Source: Pseudovibrio exalbescens DSM 16456
GTDB taxonomy: Bacteria > Pseudomonadota > Alphaproteobacteria > Rhizobiales > Stappiaceae
DNA: 64,000 nt
Reading direction: 5' to 3'
Assembly (NCBI RefSeq): GCF_000422785.1
Contig: NZ_AUGS01000015.1
Coordinates: 47,292-111,291, forward strand
Below are positions 35,915-46,672 of this stretch, in pieces. The translations under genes were made by a program, and so were the position numbers. The notes under the pieces are model-generated. The model made no database searches, was not told the DNA's origin, and worked only from the letters and a program-made list of their open reading frames with translations. The stretch's first letter is position 1. Each line of letters starts with the position of its first letter.

Positions 35915-36676
35915 ATGACCCAAACACCGACGCCTTCCGATGACAGAAAAACAATTGTGCTGACGGGAGCCAGCCGTGGCATCGGCCACGCAACGGTGAA
36001 GAAATTCTCTCAGGAAGGGTACCGGGTCATTACCTGTTCCCGCCACCCGTTCTCGGTCAAATGTCCATGGCCATCAGGGCCTGAAGACCACATCGAGGTC
36101 GATCTTGGCAACCCTGAAAGCCTAGAGCACGCAGTTGGACAAATCAAAGAGCGTCTGGTCGCGAATGGCTCACAGCTCCATGCACTTGTGAATAATGCCG
36201 GTATAAGCCCTAAAGACGAAAGTGGAAATCGGCTCGATTCCATCACCACGCCGATGGATGCTTGGCGCTCCGTATTTCAGGTGAATTTTTTTGCACCAAT
36301 CATGCTTGCCCGCGGATTATTTGAGGAACTGCAAGCCGCTCGCGGGTCTGTGGTGAATGTAACGTCCATTGCTGGCAGCCGGGTTCATCCGTTCGCAGGC
36401 ACGGCCTACGCGACATCGAAAGCAGCCTTGGCCGCGTTGACTCGGGAAATGGCTGCAGACTTCGGACCGCATGGCATTCGCGTCAATGCGATTGCCCCAG
36501 GGGAAATAGATACATCGATATTGTCTCCGGGAACCGAAAAGCTGATCGAGAACATCCCATTGCGGCGTCTGGGGACAACCTCGGAAGTTGCAGAGACCAT
36601 TTATTTCCTCTGCTCCGATCCTTCCACATACGTAAACGGTGCAGAGATTCACATCAACGGCGGACAACACGTGTAG
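35915..36676 (+). CDS. SDR family NAD(P)-dependent oxidoreductase
   Basis: 253 residues, classical SDR. TGASRGIGHATVKKF (cofactor loop), NNAG, VTSIAGS (catalytic Ser) and YATSKAAL (Tyr/Lys) are all in place, with C-terminal VNGAEIHINGGQHV. An unusual insertion with Pro and Cys (FSVKCPWPSGPEDH) sits after strand 2. Substrate is unknown. It is a stand-alone gene between bfd (divergent) and the first chemoreceptor gene. Confidence 0.88.
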   Translation: MTQTPTPSDDRKTIVLTGASRGIGHATVKKFSQEGYRVITCSRHPFSVKCPWPSGPEDHIEVDLGNPESLEHAVGQIKERLVANGSQLHALVNNAGISPKDESGNRLDSITTPMDAWRSVFQVNFFAPIMLARGLFEELQAARGSVVNVTSIAGSRVHPFAGTAYATSKAALAALTREMAADFGPHGIRVNAIAPGEIDTSILSPGTEKLIENIPLRRLGTTSEVAETIYFLCSDPSTYVNGAEIHINGGQHV

Positions 36677-36890
36677 GCTGTATCCCCTACGTCGGGCGGG
36701 TTTTCGGACTCGCCCGTCATGTTGAGTTTTATTAAACAGTCGCCCGCTTGGTCAAACCCTCCTCATTCCCCGAAACTGCCCTGAATTCCCTAATTTTTCA
36801 TAGATTAGCGGCGACTTTTAAAGACCCCATTTACCTTTGATTGACAAAATTACCCATAGTATTTCGCGAGTTTATTCGGGGGATTTCTTC

Positions 36891-39326
36891 ATGGGCGCAC
36901 TTAGATTCCTGAACAACCTCAAGCTGTCCTTCAAGATTGGTGGCGGCTTTGTGGTGGTTCTGCTCTTGTCCCTGGCGATTGGCGCCATGGGCATCTTTTC
37001 CATTTTCCAGCTTTCCGAACAGACCAAGATCACGCAGTCGACAACCGACCTGACGCAACAGCTTCAGGCCGCCTCCTCTGCCGGTCAGGCGTTCTTGCGG
37101 GACCTCGATCCCGATAAAGGAGCCAAGGCAAGCGAGGAAATCGCCCAACTGACGGCCGATGTTAAACAAACCATTCAAACGATGCAGGCCAACGGTCGGA
37201 TCACAACGGACTTTGAAGAAACGCTGGCGCAGGCCGAAGCTCTGAACCAACAGTTCGAGAGTGTTCTGGAATCGGTGAACGTTCAACAAAGTGCTCTGAA
37301 TGAGCTCCTGGCCACATCCGACGATCTCGTCTTTGCCGGCGACACGGTCCAGCTCGAAGTCACACGCACAATGCGTATTGCCGACCAGATGGACAAAGAC
37401 GCCAATGCAGAACTCCTGGAAGCCGACAAGGCCGGACGCATTGTCGCCGAGCTGCAAAAGCTCGCGCTGACGCTTCAGAACGACTTCCAACTGGCTTACA
37501 ACTCCTCGAACGACGAACTGATGTCCAACGTGGTCATCAACGCTGCCAAGGCTGGCAAGGAAATCGAGAAGTTGCAGGGAATTACCTTGCAACATCTCGA
37601 CAGCTCCATCGTCGACAAACTGGCCGAGATCAACAACGCCCTGATCCAGCAGATGCAGGAGATGATGGAGACGGATGATTTCACGAAAATCTACACTTTG
37701 CGTGCTGACATTCGCGACAGCATCAGCCAGTTGAACAAAACCACCCGTTTTGTCACCGGCTTGACCTATCGCTCCATTGATGATGCTCGTGGCTTGCAGG
37801 AGGAAGCGTCCCAGCGCCGCGACCAATTGGAAAAGATCGCCAACTCCGCCAACAATCTCTCCCGCTATGCGTTGGCCACAACCAATCAGGTTCTGGGCTA
37901 TCTGCGCCCCGGTAGCGGCATCAAGGCGGAGGCCGTCGATGCTCAAATGGCAGGACTTATGGAGGAAGCCAAGAACTTCGCTGCCCGCGCCAGCGACATG
38001 GGCAAAATCGGTGAAGAAGGCGCCAGAATGGTGGACTACATCACCTCTGCCCGCGCCAACTTCGCCACAATGGCCGAAGCCACGGCAAACAAGGACGCAC
38101 AGCTGACTGCCTTCATCGCGCAGTCAGCCAAGGTGCAGTCCGGCATCGGAACGATCGCATCTGACGAAGCCAAGAAGGTGGCAGCGCAGAGTGATGTGGC
38201 GATGATGACTATTGCCACCACGGTCGGCATCTGTGTGTTGATTGGTGCGGCTCTAGCCATTGCTCTTTCCATTGCCATCACGGTACCGACCAAGCGTCTG
38301 AACAGCATCATGGCGCGTTTGGCCGACGGAGATCTGGACGTTGAGGTCAAGGGCACCCAGCGCAAGGACGAGATCGGCGAAATGAGCCGTACCGTTCAGG
38401 TATTCCGCGACAACGCCCTTGAGCGCCTTGCGTTGCGCCGGGAGCAAGAAGAAGCTCAACAGCAGAACTTGAAGAAGCAGCAACAGGTTGAAAGCCTGAT
38501 TGCCGACTTCCGAGAGAAATCTCAGATGCTCTTGAATGCCGTGAATACCAGCATGCAGGAAATGGGTTCCACCGCTAATGCCATGGCTGACACGGCTCGC
38601 GCCACCACCGAAGAAACCACTATGGCCCAGAGCTCTTCCAATGAGGCTGCGTCCAACGTGCAGATGGTTTCTTCCGCTGCAGAGGAACTGTCGAGTTCCA
38701 TCGAGGAAATCGCCCGGCAGGTCAGCGCGGCGACAAACGTGGTACAAAAGGCAACGGATGGTGCCCACCAGTCCAATGCGCGAATTACGGAGCTGGCAAC
38801 CGCAACCAACAAGATTGGTGAAGTGATCACGCTTATTCAGGCAATTGCCGAACAGACCAACCTTCTTGCTCTGAACGCAACCATTGAAGCAGCAAGAGCG
38901 GGTGAGGCGGGTAAAGGCTTTGCCGTCGTTGCTGCCGAGGTCAAGGAGCTTGCGAACCAGACCTCCAAGGCGACCGAGGAAATTAGCGGGCAGATCAGTG
39001 CCATCCAGTCCTCTACTGGCGAGGCTGTGGATACGATCTCCGGGATTACCCAGACCATGGATGAGGTCTCACAATACACCAACGCGATTGCCACAGCTGT
39101 AGAGCAACAAGGTGCGGCGACGACTGAAATCAGCCGTAACGTACAGGAAGCAGCAGCCGGTTCCGCAAACGTGAACCAGAATATGAGCCGCGTTGCAGAG
39201 TCCGTTCAACAAACCAGCGCTGCCTCAAGTCAAGTTCTGAGCTCTTCCGCAGAGGTTATTGAAAAAGCAGAACAGCTCCGTCACGAGGTGGACGAGTTTC
39301 TCTCTGCAGTGGCAAAAGCAGGATAA
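36891..39326 (+). CDS. Methyl-accepting chemotaxis protein, membrane-bound, large helical sensor
   Basis: 811 residues. TM1 covers about 12-33. A 400-residue, almost purely helical periplasmic sensor follows, long enough for a helical bimodular type domain (not proven). TM2 (about 435-462, [22 protein letters not shown]), a HAMP domain ([17 protein letters not shown]) and the cytoplasmic signalling domain with the hairpin tip [20 protein letters not shown] come next. There is no C-terminal CheR-binding pentapeptide. GGGGGA precedes the ATG at 36891; a TTG 18 codons earlier is less likely. Ligand is unknown. Confidence 0.93.
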   Translation: MGALRFLNNLKLSFKIGGGFVVVLLLSLAIGAMGIFSIFQLSEQTKITQSTTDLTQQLQAASSAGQAFLRDLDPDKGAKASEEIAQLTADVKQTIQTMQANGRITTDFEETLAQAEALNQQFESVLESVNVQQSALNELLATSDDLVFAGDTVQLEVTRTMRIADQMDKDANAELLEADKAGRIVAELQKLALTLQNDFQLAYNSSNDELMSNVVINAAKAGKEIEKLQGITLQHLDSSIVDKLAEINNALIQQMQEMMETDDFTKIYTLRADIRDSISQLNKTTRFVTGLTYRSIDDARGLQEEASQRRDQLEKIANSANNLSRYALATTNQVLGYLRPGSGIKAEAVDAQMAGLMEEAKNFAARASDMGKIGEEGARMVDYITSARANFATMAEATANKDAQLTAFIAQSAKVQSGIGTIASDEAKKVAAQSDVAMMTIATTVGICVLIGAALAIALSIAITVPTKRLNSIMARLADGDLDVEVKGTQRKDEIGEMSRTVQVFRDNALERLALRREQEEAQQQNLKKQQQVESLIADFREKSQMLLNAVNTSMQEMGSTANAMADTARATTEETTMAQSSSNEAASNVQMVSSAAEELSSSIEEIARQVSAATNVVQKATDGAHQSNARITELATATNKIGEVITLIQAIAEQTNLLALNATIEAARAGEAGKGFAVVAAEVKELANQTSKATEEISGQISAIQSSTGEAVDTISGITQTMDEVSQYTNAIATAVEQQGAATTEISRNVQEAAAGSANVNQNMSRVAESVQQTSAASSQVLSSSAEVIEKAEQLRHEVDEFLSAVAKAG

Positions 39327-39354
39327 CTGTTTTACTAGAGATCTACATAGGTTG

Positions 39355-39380
39355 AAGGGGCCAAAGCGGCCCCTTTTTCT
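39355..39380 (+). terminator. Rho-independent terminator after the first chemoreceptor gene
   Basis: AAGGGGCC / GGCCCCTT, an 8-bp stem with an AAAGC loop, followed by TTTTCTTTT. Confidence 0.85.
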
Positions 39381-39556
39381 TTTACGGGTTACTTCATATA
39401 GCGGTACCAATACATAGCTTAAAATATCTAATTCATTGGGTGGCAAACCTAATATTTGCGACAGATGCAGATGTCATAAAAGTTTCACGTATAGTTTAAC
39501 CTGCGTTAATTAATCAGCCGCACTATCCCACTCAAATTAACGGGGTAGGATTTACA

Positions 39557-41581
39557 ATGTTGCGTGGCGCACTAAAAAAATCCAATACGCTGAAAGCTCA
39601 GGTGAGCTTTGGGCTTATTCTACTAATCGTTTTAACAGGTATCATTTCCGCGTTTGCCTATTACCAGTCCCAGGAAATAACCGGTGACATTCAGAGTATT
39701 GCGGTGCAGGAAGACGGGGTAAAACGCGTAAATGCGCTGGCTGAAGCCTATGGCCAGCTTGGTGGCGATGTCGCCAATTTGCAGGCAACTGAATATGCCA
39801 GTGAAGATGACGCCCTCATCAACACGGTCCTCAAGGATACCCGAGCCGGCACTGCGGCGCTTTCAGAGTGGCTGATCGCCCGCGGAGACACAGAAACCGC
39901 TGATCAAATCCAAGCTTTCGCCGATGCGCTGCCAGAAAAAGTACGCACCCTGTTGGCCGCCTACCGGGCCCGTGATGTGGCTCAAGGTTTTCTGGCGGAA
40001 AATGCGGCAGCCGTAGCTGGCACAACTTCAGAGTTGCGCAGGCTGCTCGCTACACTGGGAGATGAACAGGAAAAAGCGGGCCAGCAGCTGACTGCGATCT
40101 CCAACGGGACCCTTGCCGCAGCCCTGAATTTCGCACTGACACCAACCGAGGAAGCACGCGAAGCTTTTCAATCCACGGTCAGTGAAATGGGCAACAAGCT
40201 GCGGGATATACGTGGCATGATGGGTGGCCTGAAACGCAGTGAACGCCGGGCTCATACCTTCGCGTCTCGTGATCGCGATCAATTGGTGCAAAATGCCAAT
40301 CAGTTCTATGGAGCCATGAGCGGCGCCGTTCGCGAAGAGGAGCGGTTTCGGGAAGGTTTGAACACGGCCTACGACGCCATTTTGACCTTGCGAAACCGCA
40401 TCAACGACGGCCAGACAAATCTGATCAACACAATCCAAACCCGAAGCCACCAAACCTCACAATCCGCCATTGTCGCCGGGATTGCGTCGTTGGTATTGGG
40501 TATTGGTATCGCACTCTGGCTTTCAGCAGGTGTCGTGCGGCCGTTGCGCTACGCCATCATGGCCGTGGAAGCGCAGGCTTCCGGCAAGCACATTGAACTG
40601 AAAACAACCAAAAGTTCCATCAGTGAGCTCAAACATCTTCATCACGCCCTGACTGTGTTTGAGACAAACGCTCGCGAACGGGATCGCCTGACTCAGGAGC
40701 AGACGGAGGTTCAAGAGGCTCAACAACGCAAGCAGGCCGAAATCGAACGATTGATTGAAGGTTTCCGAGACACGGCACGCACCCTGCTGAACTCGGTCAA
40801 CGACAGCATGCAGGATATGCGCGCAACCGCAAGCACCATGGCGGAGCGCGCAAGCGACACATCTGTACAAACGGATCAGGCGTCCCATGCCTTCGACACT
40901 GCGACCAACAACGTGCAGGAAGCCTCCGCAGCAGCAGAACAACTCGCCAAGTCCATTGAGGAAATTGCCGCTCAAGTAAGCACAACGACCCACGTCGTTG
41001 AAAAAGCCTCTGATGGCGCCAGTCATTCCAACGAGCGCATCGGCGAGTTGGCTCAAGCGATTGGCAAAATTGGAGAGGTTGTCAGCCTGATTCAGGCAAT
41101 TGCCGAACAAACCAACCTGCTTGCACTGAACGCGACCATTGAGGCCGCCCGCGCTGGTGAAGCTGGCAAGGGCTTTGCGGTGGTGGCTGCGGAAGTGAAA
41201 GAACTGGCCAATCAGACTTCGAAGGCAACCGAGGAAATAAGCACCCAGATCTCGGCGATTCAGAGCTCAACTCATGAGGCAGTCTCTTCCATTGAGGAGA
41301 TCACCAAAATAATGGGAGAGGTTACCTCCTACACTGCGGCTATTTCCGCTGCTGTTGAAGAACAGGGAGCGGCCACGTCACAAATCAGCCGCAACGTTCA
41401 AGAAGCGGCCGATGGGTCCGTGACAGCCAATCAAAGCATGGTCCGGGTCGCGCAATCGGTTCAGGAAACCACCAGCGTTTCCAACAATGTGCTGACCGCC
41501 GCTTCAGAAGTGACCCAAAAGTCAGAAGCTCTGCGTCAGGAAGTTGACGGTTTCCTGACGGCGGTCGCTCGGATCAGCTGA
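39557..41581 (+). CDS. Methyl-accepting chemotaxis protein, membrane-bound
   Basis: 674 residues. TM1 (about 15-35, [18 protein letters not shown]) and TM2 (about 304-328) flank a helical sensor of about 265 residues rich in Ala, Glu and Gln. A HAMP-like segment and a signalling domain follow, whose tip region ([20 protein letters not shown] and onward) is almost the same as that of the preceding receptor. The gene has its own 175-base upstream region after a terminator, so it is probably transcribed separately. Ligand is unknown. C-terminus FLTAVARIS has no docking pentapeptide. Confidence 0.93.
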   Translation: MLRGALKKSNTLKAQVSFGLILLIVLTGIISAFAYYQSQEITGDIQSIAVQEDGVKRVNALAEAYGQLGGDVANLQATEYASEDDALINTVLKDTRAGTAALSEWLIARGDTETADQIQAFADALPEKVRTLLAAYRARDVAQGFLAENAAAVAGTTSELRRLLATLGDEQEKAGQQLTAISNGTLAAALNFALTPTEEAREAFQSTVSEMGNKLRDIRGMMGGLKRSERRAHTFASRDRDQLVQNANQFYGAMSGAVREEERFREGLNTAYDAILTLRNRINDGQTNLINTIQTRSHQTSQSAIVAGIASLVLGIGIALWLSAGVVRPLRYAIMAVEAQASGKHIELKTTKSSISELKHLHHALTVFETNARERDRLTQEQTEVQEAQQRKQAEIERLIEGFRDTARTLLNSVNDSMQDMRATASTMAERASDTSVQTDQASHAFDTATNNVQEASAAAEQLAKSIEEIAAQVSTTTHVVEKASDGASHSNERIGELAQAIGKIGEVVSLIQAIAEQTNLLALNATIEAARAGEAGKGFAVVAAEVKELANQTSKATEEISTQISAIQSSTHEAVSSIEEITKIMGEVTSYTAAISAAVEEQGAATSQISRNVQEAADGSVTANQSMVRVAQSVQETTSVSNNVLTAASEVTQKSEALRQEVDGFLTAVARIS

Positions 41582-41603
41582 ACACCTGTCAGCTCACAAT
41601 TTG

Positions 41604-41631
41604 AAGGGCCGGCCACGACCGGCCGGCCCTT
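41604..41631. terminator. Bidirectional terminator between chemoreceptor and coxM genes
   Basis: AAGGGCCGGCC / GGCCGGCCCTT is a perfect 11-bp stem with a six-base loop between convergent genes. Short T-runs flank it on both strands. Confidence 0.8.
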
Positions 41632-41656
41632 TCGCACATTAGGATACCCCGCACAC

Positions 41657-42457
41657 CTAACTCAGTGCGGCCACGGCCCTCTTGGCCATTACAGTCACCA
41701 GATTGGCGCGATATTCTGACGAGCCATGAATATCCGAGAGCATGTCCTCGGCTGGCACTTTGATATTCGCGACAGCGTCTGCCGACCACTGAGACTCAAG
41801 CGCCTTTTCCATCTCAGGCACCCGGAACACGCCATCCTGCCCTGCCCCCGACACCGCAACGCGCACGCCACTGTCTCCTTTGGCGACAAAAACGCCTGCC
41901 ATGGAATAACGAGAGGCCGGATTCGGGAACTTGGCATAAGCGGATGTGGTACACTCCGGGAAGGTCACGGCAACAACAATCTCGTCGTCTTCAAGCGCCG
42001 TCTCGAACATGCCGGTGAAAAAGTCCTCTGCCGCGAGACTCCGCTTGTTGGTTTCCACCGTCGCGCCCAGCGCCATGAGTGCCGCCGGATAATCCGCTGC
42101 GGGGTCATTGTTGGCGATGGAGCCCCCCAAAGTCCCCATGTGACGCACATGCGGGTCACCGATTTTTCCGGCTAAATCGGCCAAGCCGGGAATTGAGGTC
42201 CGAACGTCCTCGTTGGTAGCCACATCCGCATGGCATGTGGCCGCCCCGATACGGATCGAACCATCAGCCTGCTTGGCAATGCCTTTAAGATCCGCAATGT
42301 GACGCAGATCGATCAGGTCAGTCGGCGCGGCAAGGCGTTGCTTCATCGTGGCAATGAGGGTCTGCCCCCCTGCCAGAAACTTGCCGTCTTCTGCATTGGC
42401 TATGGCTGCCTCAGCATCCGAAACAGACCCGGCGCGGTGATAACTCGTTTCATACAT
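41657..42457 (-). CDS. coxM: FAD-binding subunit of a CO dehydrogenase/xanthine dehydrogenase-family enzyme (CoxM-like)
   Basis: 266 residues. FAD_binding_5 motifs AGGQTLIATMKQRL and HMGTLGGSIANNDPAADYPAAL hold the FAD pyrophosphate. The C-terminal CO_deh_flav_C domain covers about 165-265. It passes electrons from the [2Fe-2S] subunit to FAD. Last gene of the G-S-L-M set, 13 bases after coxL. GGGAGGG precedes the ATG. Confidence 0.92.
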   Translation of the reverse strand: MYETSYHRAGSVSDAEAAIANAEDGKFLAGGQTLIATMKQRLAAPTDLIDLRHIADLKGIAKQADGSIRIGAATCHADVATNEDVRTSIPGLADLAGKIGDPHVRHMGTLGGSIANNDPAADYPAALMALGATVETNKRSLAAEDFFTGMFETALEDDEIVVAVTFPECTTSAYAKFPNPASRYSMAGVFVAKGDSGVRVAVSGAGQDGVFRVPEMEKALESQWSADAVANIKVPAEDMLSDIHGSSEYRANLVTVMAKRAVAALS

Positions 42458-42470
42458 CTTCAGCCCTCCC

Positions 42471-44834
42471 TTACTCGGCTGCCTGCTTCAGACCGGCGCT
42501 TTGCAAAGCCATCCACACCCGCGCAGGGCTGGCGGGCATCTGCATGTTATTGGTTCCGATTGCGTCCGTAACTGCGTTGATCACCGCTGGAGGAGCGCCA
42601 ATTGCGCCTGCCTCGCCGCAACCCTTCATGCCCAGCGGATTGCCTGGACAAATGGTTTCCGTGGTCTCAACGACATAAGAAGGAACATCGTCAGCCCGGG
42701 GCATGGTGTAATCCATGTATGAGGCAGACAACAGTTGGCCATCCTCATCGTAGCTGGCGTTTTCCAACAAGGCCTGACCAATGCCTTGGGTCAGCCCGCC
42801 ATGCACCTGACCTTCAACAATCATCGGGTTGATGATCTTGCCGAAGTCATCCGCTGCAACAAAGCCGACTACCGTTACCTTGCCCGTGTCGGGATCCACT
42901 TCAACCTCACAGATGTGCGTTCCGGCCGGGAAGGTGAAATTGGTCGGATCGTAGAACGCCCCTTCCTTGAGGCCAGGCTCCATTCCCTCCGGCAAGTTGT
43001 GGCCAGTGTACGCAGCCAACGCCACTTCCGTGAAAGAGAGCTTCTTGTCGGTTCCAACAACCTTGACCTCTCCGTCTTCAATGGTGATGTCCCCTTCCGA
43101 GGCTTCCATCAGATGGGCGGCAATTTTCTTGGCCTTGGCTTCAACCTTGTCCAACGCCTTGACGATGGCGGACATGCCGACTGCGCCAGACCGGGACCCG
43201 TAAGTGCCCATACCGAACTGCACCTTGTCCGTATCACCATGGACAATGGAGACGTTATCCGTCGGCAAGCCGAAGCGCTCGGCGATCAACTGGGCGAAAG
43301 TTGTCTCATGCCCCTGGCCGTGGCTGTGAGAGCCTGTGAGCACCTCGACCGTCCCCACCGGATTCACGCGCACTTCAGCCGATTCCCAGAGGCCCACCCC
43401 TGCACCAAGCGAGCCGACAGCTTTGGATGGCGCGATACCGCAAGCCTCGATGTAACAGGACATGCCGATACCGCGCAGCTTGCCCTGCGCTTCGGACTGA
43501 GCTCGGCGCGCCGGAAACCCCTCGTAGTCGATGGCCTTCATGGCAGCATCCAACGAGGCATCATAATCGCCCGCGTCGTAGCACATGATGACGGGCGTTT
43601 GGTGCGGGAACTGGCGGACAAAGTTCTTGCGGCGGAACTCAGCAGGAGACAGGTTCAGCTCTCTGGCCGCTGTTTCCATCATGCGTTCCACCAGATAGGT
43701 CGCTTCCGGTCGCCCGGCCCCACGATAGGCATCCACCGGTGTGGTATTTGTATAAACAGCCTTCACATTCGCGTAGATCGCGGGGATGTCATACTGGCCC
43801 GAAAGCAGTGTTGCATAGAGGTAGGTCGGTACAGATGACGAAAACAGGGACATATACGCCCCGAGATTGGCGACTGTATTGACCCGGAACCCAATGATCT
43901 TGTGGTCCGCATCCAGTGCGAGCTCGGCCGTAGAGTGATGATCGCGTCCGTGGGCATCGGTCAGGAACGCCTCCGTGCGGTCGCTGGTCCACTTGACCGG
44001 CCGACCAACACGCTTGGACGCCCAAAGGCAGACAATTTCCTCTGGGTATATATAGATCTTGGATCCAAAGCCGCCGCCCACGTCCGGGGCGATCACCCGC
44101 AGCTTGTGCTCCGGCGCCACGTTGTAGAATGCCGAGAGAACCAAACGTGCAACATGCGGGTTTTGCGATGTGGTATAGAGAGTATAGTGCTCCTCGGCCC
44201 TGTCATAACTGGCAAGGGCTGATCGCGGTTCCATCGGGTTGGGCACAAGACGGTTGTTGTCAATGTCCATACGCGTGATGTGCGCAGCTTTGGAAAACGC
44301 GTCGTTGGTGGCCGCTTCGTCGCCGATTTCCCAGTCGAAAATCAGGTTGTTCTCCGCTTCGGGATGAAGTTGGGGCGCCCCCTCCTTCAACGCATCCAGA
44401 CTATCCACTACAGCTGGCAGTTCTTCATAGTCCACCACAACTGCTTCAGCTGCATCGCGGGCCTGCTTCAGCGTGTCCGCGACAACCACCGCCACTGCCT
44501 GGCCAACGAACCGAACAACTTCCGGCTCCAGCGCGCGCCATGCTCCCATTTTCATGGGCGATCCATCCTTGGAATGGATCATCCAGCCGCAGATGATGTT
44601 GCCGATTCCGTCTCCCACCAGTTGATTGCCATCAAGAACGGCATCCACACCTGGCATTGCCAGTGCGGCCGACGCATCAATCCCCTTGATGCGGGCATGC
44701 GCGTGCGGAGAGCGGACAAAAGCCGCATAGCCTGTGCGTGGCAAAACCATATCGTCAGTGTAGCGGCCGGCACCGGTAATAAATCGCTTGTCTTCCTTGC
44801 GTAAAACGCGTGCTCCAATTCCTTCATTGGACAT
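42471..44834 (-). CDS. coxL: Molybdopterin-binding catalytic subunit, form II CO dehydrogenase type (CoxL-like)
   Basis: 787 residues with both Ald_Xan_dh domains. The active-site loop reads AYRGAGR (369-375), the form II signature; form I enzymes, proven CO oxidisers, carry the Cys-containing loop AYRCSFR. MKGCGEAGAIGAPPAVINAV supplies the catalytic Glu near the C-terminus, and VGGGFGSKIYIYPEE and SHSHGQGHETTFAQ are cofactor loops. Substrate may be CO at low efficiency or, more probably, another small aldehyde or heterocycle. GGAGGA precedes the ATG. A strong S-L-M gene order also fits form II. Confidence 0.92.
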   Translation of the reverse strand: MSNEGIGARVLRKEDKRFITGAGRYTDDMVLPRTGYAAFVRSPHAHARIKGIDASAALAMPGVDAVLDGNQLVGDGIGNIICGWMIHSKDGSPMKMGAWRALEPEVVRFVGQAVAVVVADTLKQARDAAEAVVVDYEELPAVVDSLDALKEGAPQLHPEAENNLIFDWEIGDEAATNDAFSKAAHITRMDIDNNRLVPNPMEPRSALASYDRAEEHYTLYTTSQNPHVARLVLSAFYNVAPEHKLRVIAPDVGGGFGSKIYIYPEEIVCLWASKRVGRPVKWTSDRTEAFLTDAHGRDHHSTAELALDADHKIIGFRVNTVANLGAYMSLFSSSVPTYLYATLLSGQYDIPAIYANVKAVYTNTTPVDAYRGAGRPEATYLVERMMETAARELNLSPAEFRRKNFVRQFPHQTPVIMCYDAGDYDASLDAAMKAIDYEGFPARRAQSEAQGKLRGIGMSCYIEACGIAPSKAVGSLGAGVGLWESAEVRVNPVGTVEVLTGSHSHGQGHETTFAQLIAERFGLPTDNVSIVHGDTDKVQFGMGTYGSRSGAVGMSAIVKALDKVEAKAKKIAAHLMEASEGDITIEDGEVKVVGTDKKLSFTEVALAAYTGHNLPEGMEPGLKEGAFYDPTNFTFPAGTHICEVEVDPDTGKVTVVGFVAADDFGKIINPMIVEGQVHGGLTQGIGQALLENASYDEDGQLLSASYMDYTMPRADDVPSYVVETTETICPGNPLGMKGCGEAGAIGAPPAVINAVTDAIGTNNMQMPASPARVWMALQSAGLKQAAE

Positions 44835-44918
44835 GGGCTTTCCTCCCAGAAAGTCTGGCCCGCTCCAGCACCCTGTTCCCTTGTGTTGTTCTGGCGGTTG
44901 TGCTGGTCGGGCGTGGGA

Positions 44919-45407
44919 TCACTCTGCAGCTTGGGGCAGCGCCGCCATTTCATCAGCAGCAGCTTTTATAGCCTTCACGATGTTGTGGTAGCCGGTGCAT
45001 CGGCACAGGTTCCCTTCCAGTTCATGGCGGATGGTCGCCTCGTCCAGATTGGGTCCCAGACGGTTGATCATATCCACCGCCGCCATGACCATGCCGGGCG
45101 TGCAGAAGCCGCATTGCAGACCATGGTGTTCCTTGAAGGCCTTTTGCACCGGATGAAGTTCATCGCCGGTTGCCAACCCTTCAATGGTGGTGATTTGCGA
45201 TCCTGAGGCCTGAACGGCCAACGTTGTACAGGATTTGATGGCCTTGCCATCCATGTGAATGACACAGACGCCGCACTGCGAGGTATCGCAGCCCACATGA
45301 GTGCCGGTCAGTTCCAGATTTTCCCGAATGAACTCCACGAGAAGTGTACGGTCTTCGACCTCGCCAGAAACAGTCTTGCCATTGACTGTCATGGTGACAG
45401 TTGTCAT
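44919..45407 (-). CDS. coxS: [2Fe-2S] iron-sulfur subunit of CO dehydrogenase-family enzyme (CoxS-like)
   Basis: 162 residues. The plant-type ferredoxin cluster motif is [25 protein letters not shown], written here as Cys residues in CDTSQCGVC and IKSC. The second cluster motif consists of CGFCTPGM and CRCTGYHN. It relays electrons from the molybdenum site to FAD. GGAGGAG is eight bases before the ATG at 45407; the longer frame to 45476 is not conserved. It lies 84 bases upstream of coxL. Confidence 0.94.
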   Translation of the reverse strand: MTTVTMTVNGKTVSGEVEDRTLLVEFIRENLELTGTHVGCDTSQCGVCVIHMDGKAIKSCTTLAVQASGSQITTIEGLATGDELHPVQKAFKEHHGLQCGFCTPGMVMAAVDMINRLGPNLDEATIRHELEGNLCRCTGYHNIVKAIKAAADEMAALPQAAE

Positions 45408-45682
45408 CGAGTTTTCTCCTCCCTCTAGGCCCCGGCATTGCGCGTCACAGGCCGGGCTCCGGTTACAGTGGCCCATAACCGTGCCCCAACGTAACCTAGA
45501 ACTTAGAATTACTCTAGGTCATTTCGAAGAGAGAAGACGCCCCCAAGTTCCCCGAGATCCCAACCGGTGACACCTCGCCTGGCAAGCCATATGCCGGTGC
45601 CTGTCTATGGACCGCGCGCACTCAGTTTGGCGGCGACCGGGGTGGCCGCCGCTCATCAATTTCCCTAAAGGTTCTTTGAAGC

Positions 45683-46366
45683 CTAAGTGAACAGCAGGAA
45701 GTAAAGGATGAGAACCAGCAGCGCGCCCAGCGCCCACATCACAGGGCCGCCCCAAACGTTTTTGGCCGCAGCCACTTCAACCTGCTCTTCCACATGTTTA
45801 ACGGCTTCCTCCACTTCATGAACCGTCTCATCAACGGCATGCTCTGTGGCCAGCGTCTTGGCTTCCTCCATCATCCCGGCATCCAGCTCCACTTGATCCA
45901 CGGACCTGCCACTGGTTGCTGCGGCTGGACCAGCCACGATTTCATTGAAGCGGGTGAAAAAGTCTTCCGCCATTTTTCGTGCTGTCGAATCAACCAAGCG
46001 ACTTCCAAGCTGGGCAAGTTTGCCACCCACCTTTGCGTCCACATTGTACGTCAGAAGCGTACCGGCCTCAGCTTCAGCAAGGTGAACATCCGCCGTGCCT
46101 TTTGCAAAGCCGGCCACGCCGCCCTTGCCCTCTCCGACAATCTTGTAGGAGTTCGGCGGATCGAGATCCTGCAGGGTAACCTCGCCGTTGAACTTGGCTT
46201 TCACCGGACCCACCTTGGCTTGCACAACAGCGCTGAGCTCGTGGTCGGATTTCTTCTCCAAAGACTCGCAGCCTGGAATGCACTGCTTGAGAATCTCCGG
46301 GTCGTTCAATGCTTCCCACACCTTCTCGCGTGAAGCGGGAATGTGTTGTTCCCCAGTCATTTCCAT
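45683..46366 (-). CDS. coxG: CoxG-type SRPBCC protein with C-terminal membrane anchor
   Basis: 227 residues. The N-terminal 150 are a CoxG/SRPBCC domain (GEQHIPASREKVWEALNDPE, LKQCIPGCESLEK, GKGGVAGFAKGTADVHL, VGGKLAQLGSRLVDSTARKM). An acidic helical linker and one C-terminal membrane helix (VMWALGALLVLILYFLLF) follow. In CO dehydrogenase systems CoxG recruits the enzyme to the cytoplasmic membrane, and this domain order fits that. GGAGGA seven bases before the ATG at 46366 fixes the start. A 275-base gap separates it from coxS downstream. Confidence 0.9.
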   Translation of the reverse strand: MEMTGEQHIPASREKVWEALNDPEILKQCIPGCESLEKKSDHELSAVVQAKVGPVKAKFNGEVTLQDLDPPNSYKIVGEGKGGVAGFAKGTADVHLAEAEAGTLLTYNVDAKVGGKLAQLGSRLVDSTARKMAEDFFTRFNEIVAGPAAATSGRSVDQVELDAGMMEEAKTLATEHAVDETVHEVEEAVKHVEEQVEVAAAKNVWGGPVMWALGALLVLILYFLLFT

Positions 46367-46672
46367 AGTCGCATCCTCCACTCACCGTGTCGCAGCGGGC
46401 TCACTTCAAGGCTGCAAGTCCGATGCTCTTAAACAAGAGATTGTCAGAGATATCACTCGATTGACAAGCAGCCATGACGTAAAAACCGAAAATTTGCCTC
46501 CATAAAGGTTAAACAGCGCCCGTGGGTTGGCGTTTGCCTGCGCATTCCCCGGTTCGGAACGCGGGAAAAAGTTGACCCGCAAGCCGTGCCGCCTTAATCG
46601 AAGGACAAAGACAAATGCACGCCGCGCCCTTGCGAGGAGCGCGCCAACCAACTTCAAGACTTACCGAAGGCC
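46367..46672. other. Divergent intergenic region between coxG and a methyltransferase gene
   Basis: 306 bases. I see no convincing coding frame, hairpin terminator or recognised operator; both divergent promoters should lie here. Confidence 0.5.

Noticed and set aside
36677..36740. Possible terminator after the SDR gene (GGGCGGG...CTCGCCC)
   Set aside because: The stem is imperfect and no T-run follows, so it was not listed as a feature.
36831..37946. Long minus-strand frame (over 370 codons) opposite the first chemoreceptor
   Set aside because: It is an antisense shadow of the repetitive helical sensor, with no family motif; the plus-strand receptor is unambiguous.
42735..43838. Long plus-strand frame opposite coxL
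   Set aside because: Antisense shadow created by codon bias of the clearly identified coxL gene.
42471..44834. Form I (true aerobic CO-oxidising) CoxL
   Set aside because: The active-site loop is AYRGAGR, not the Cys-containing form I loop, and the order is S-L-M.
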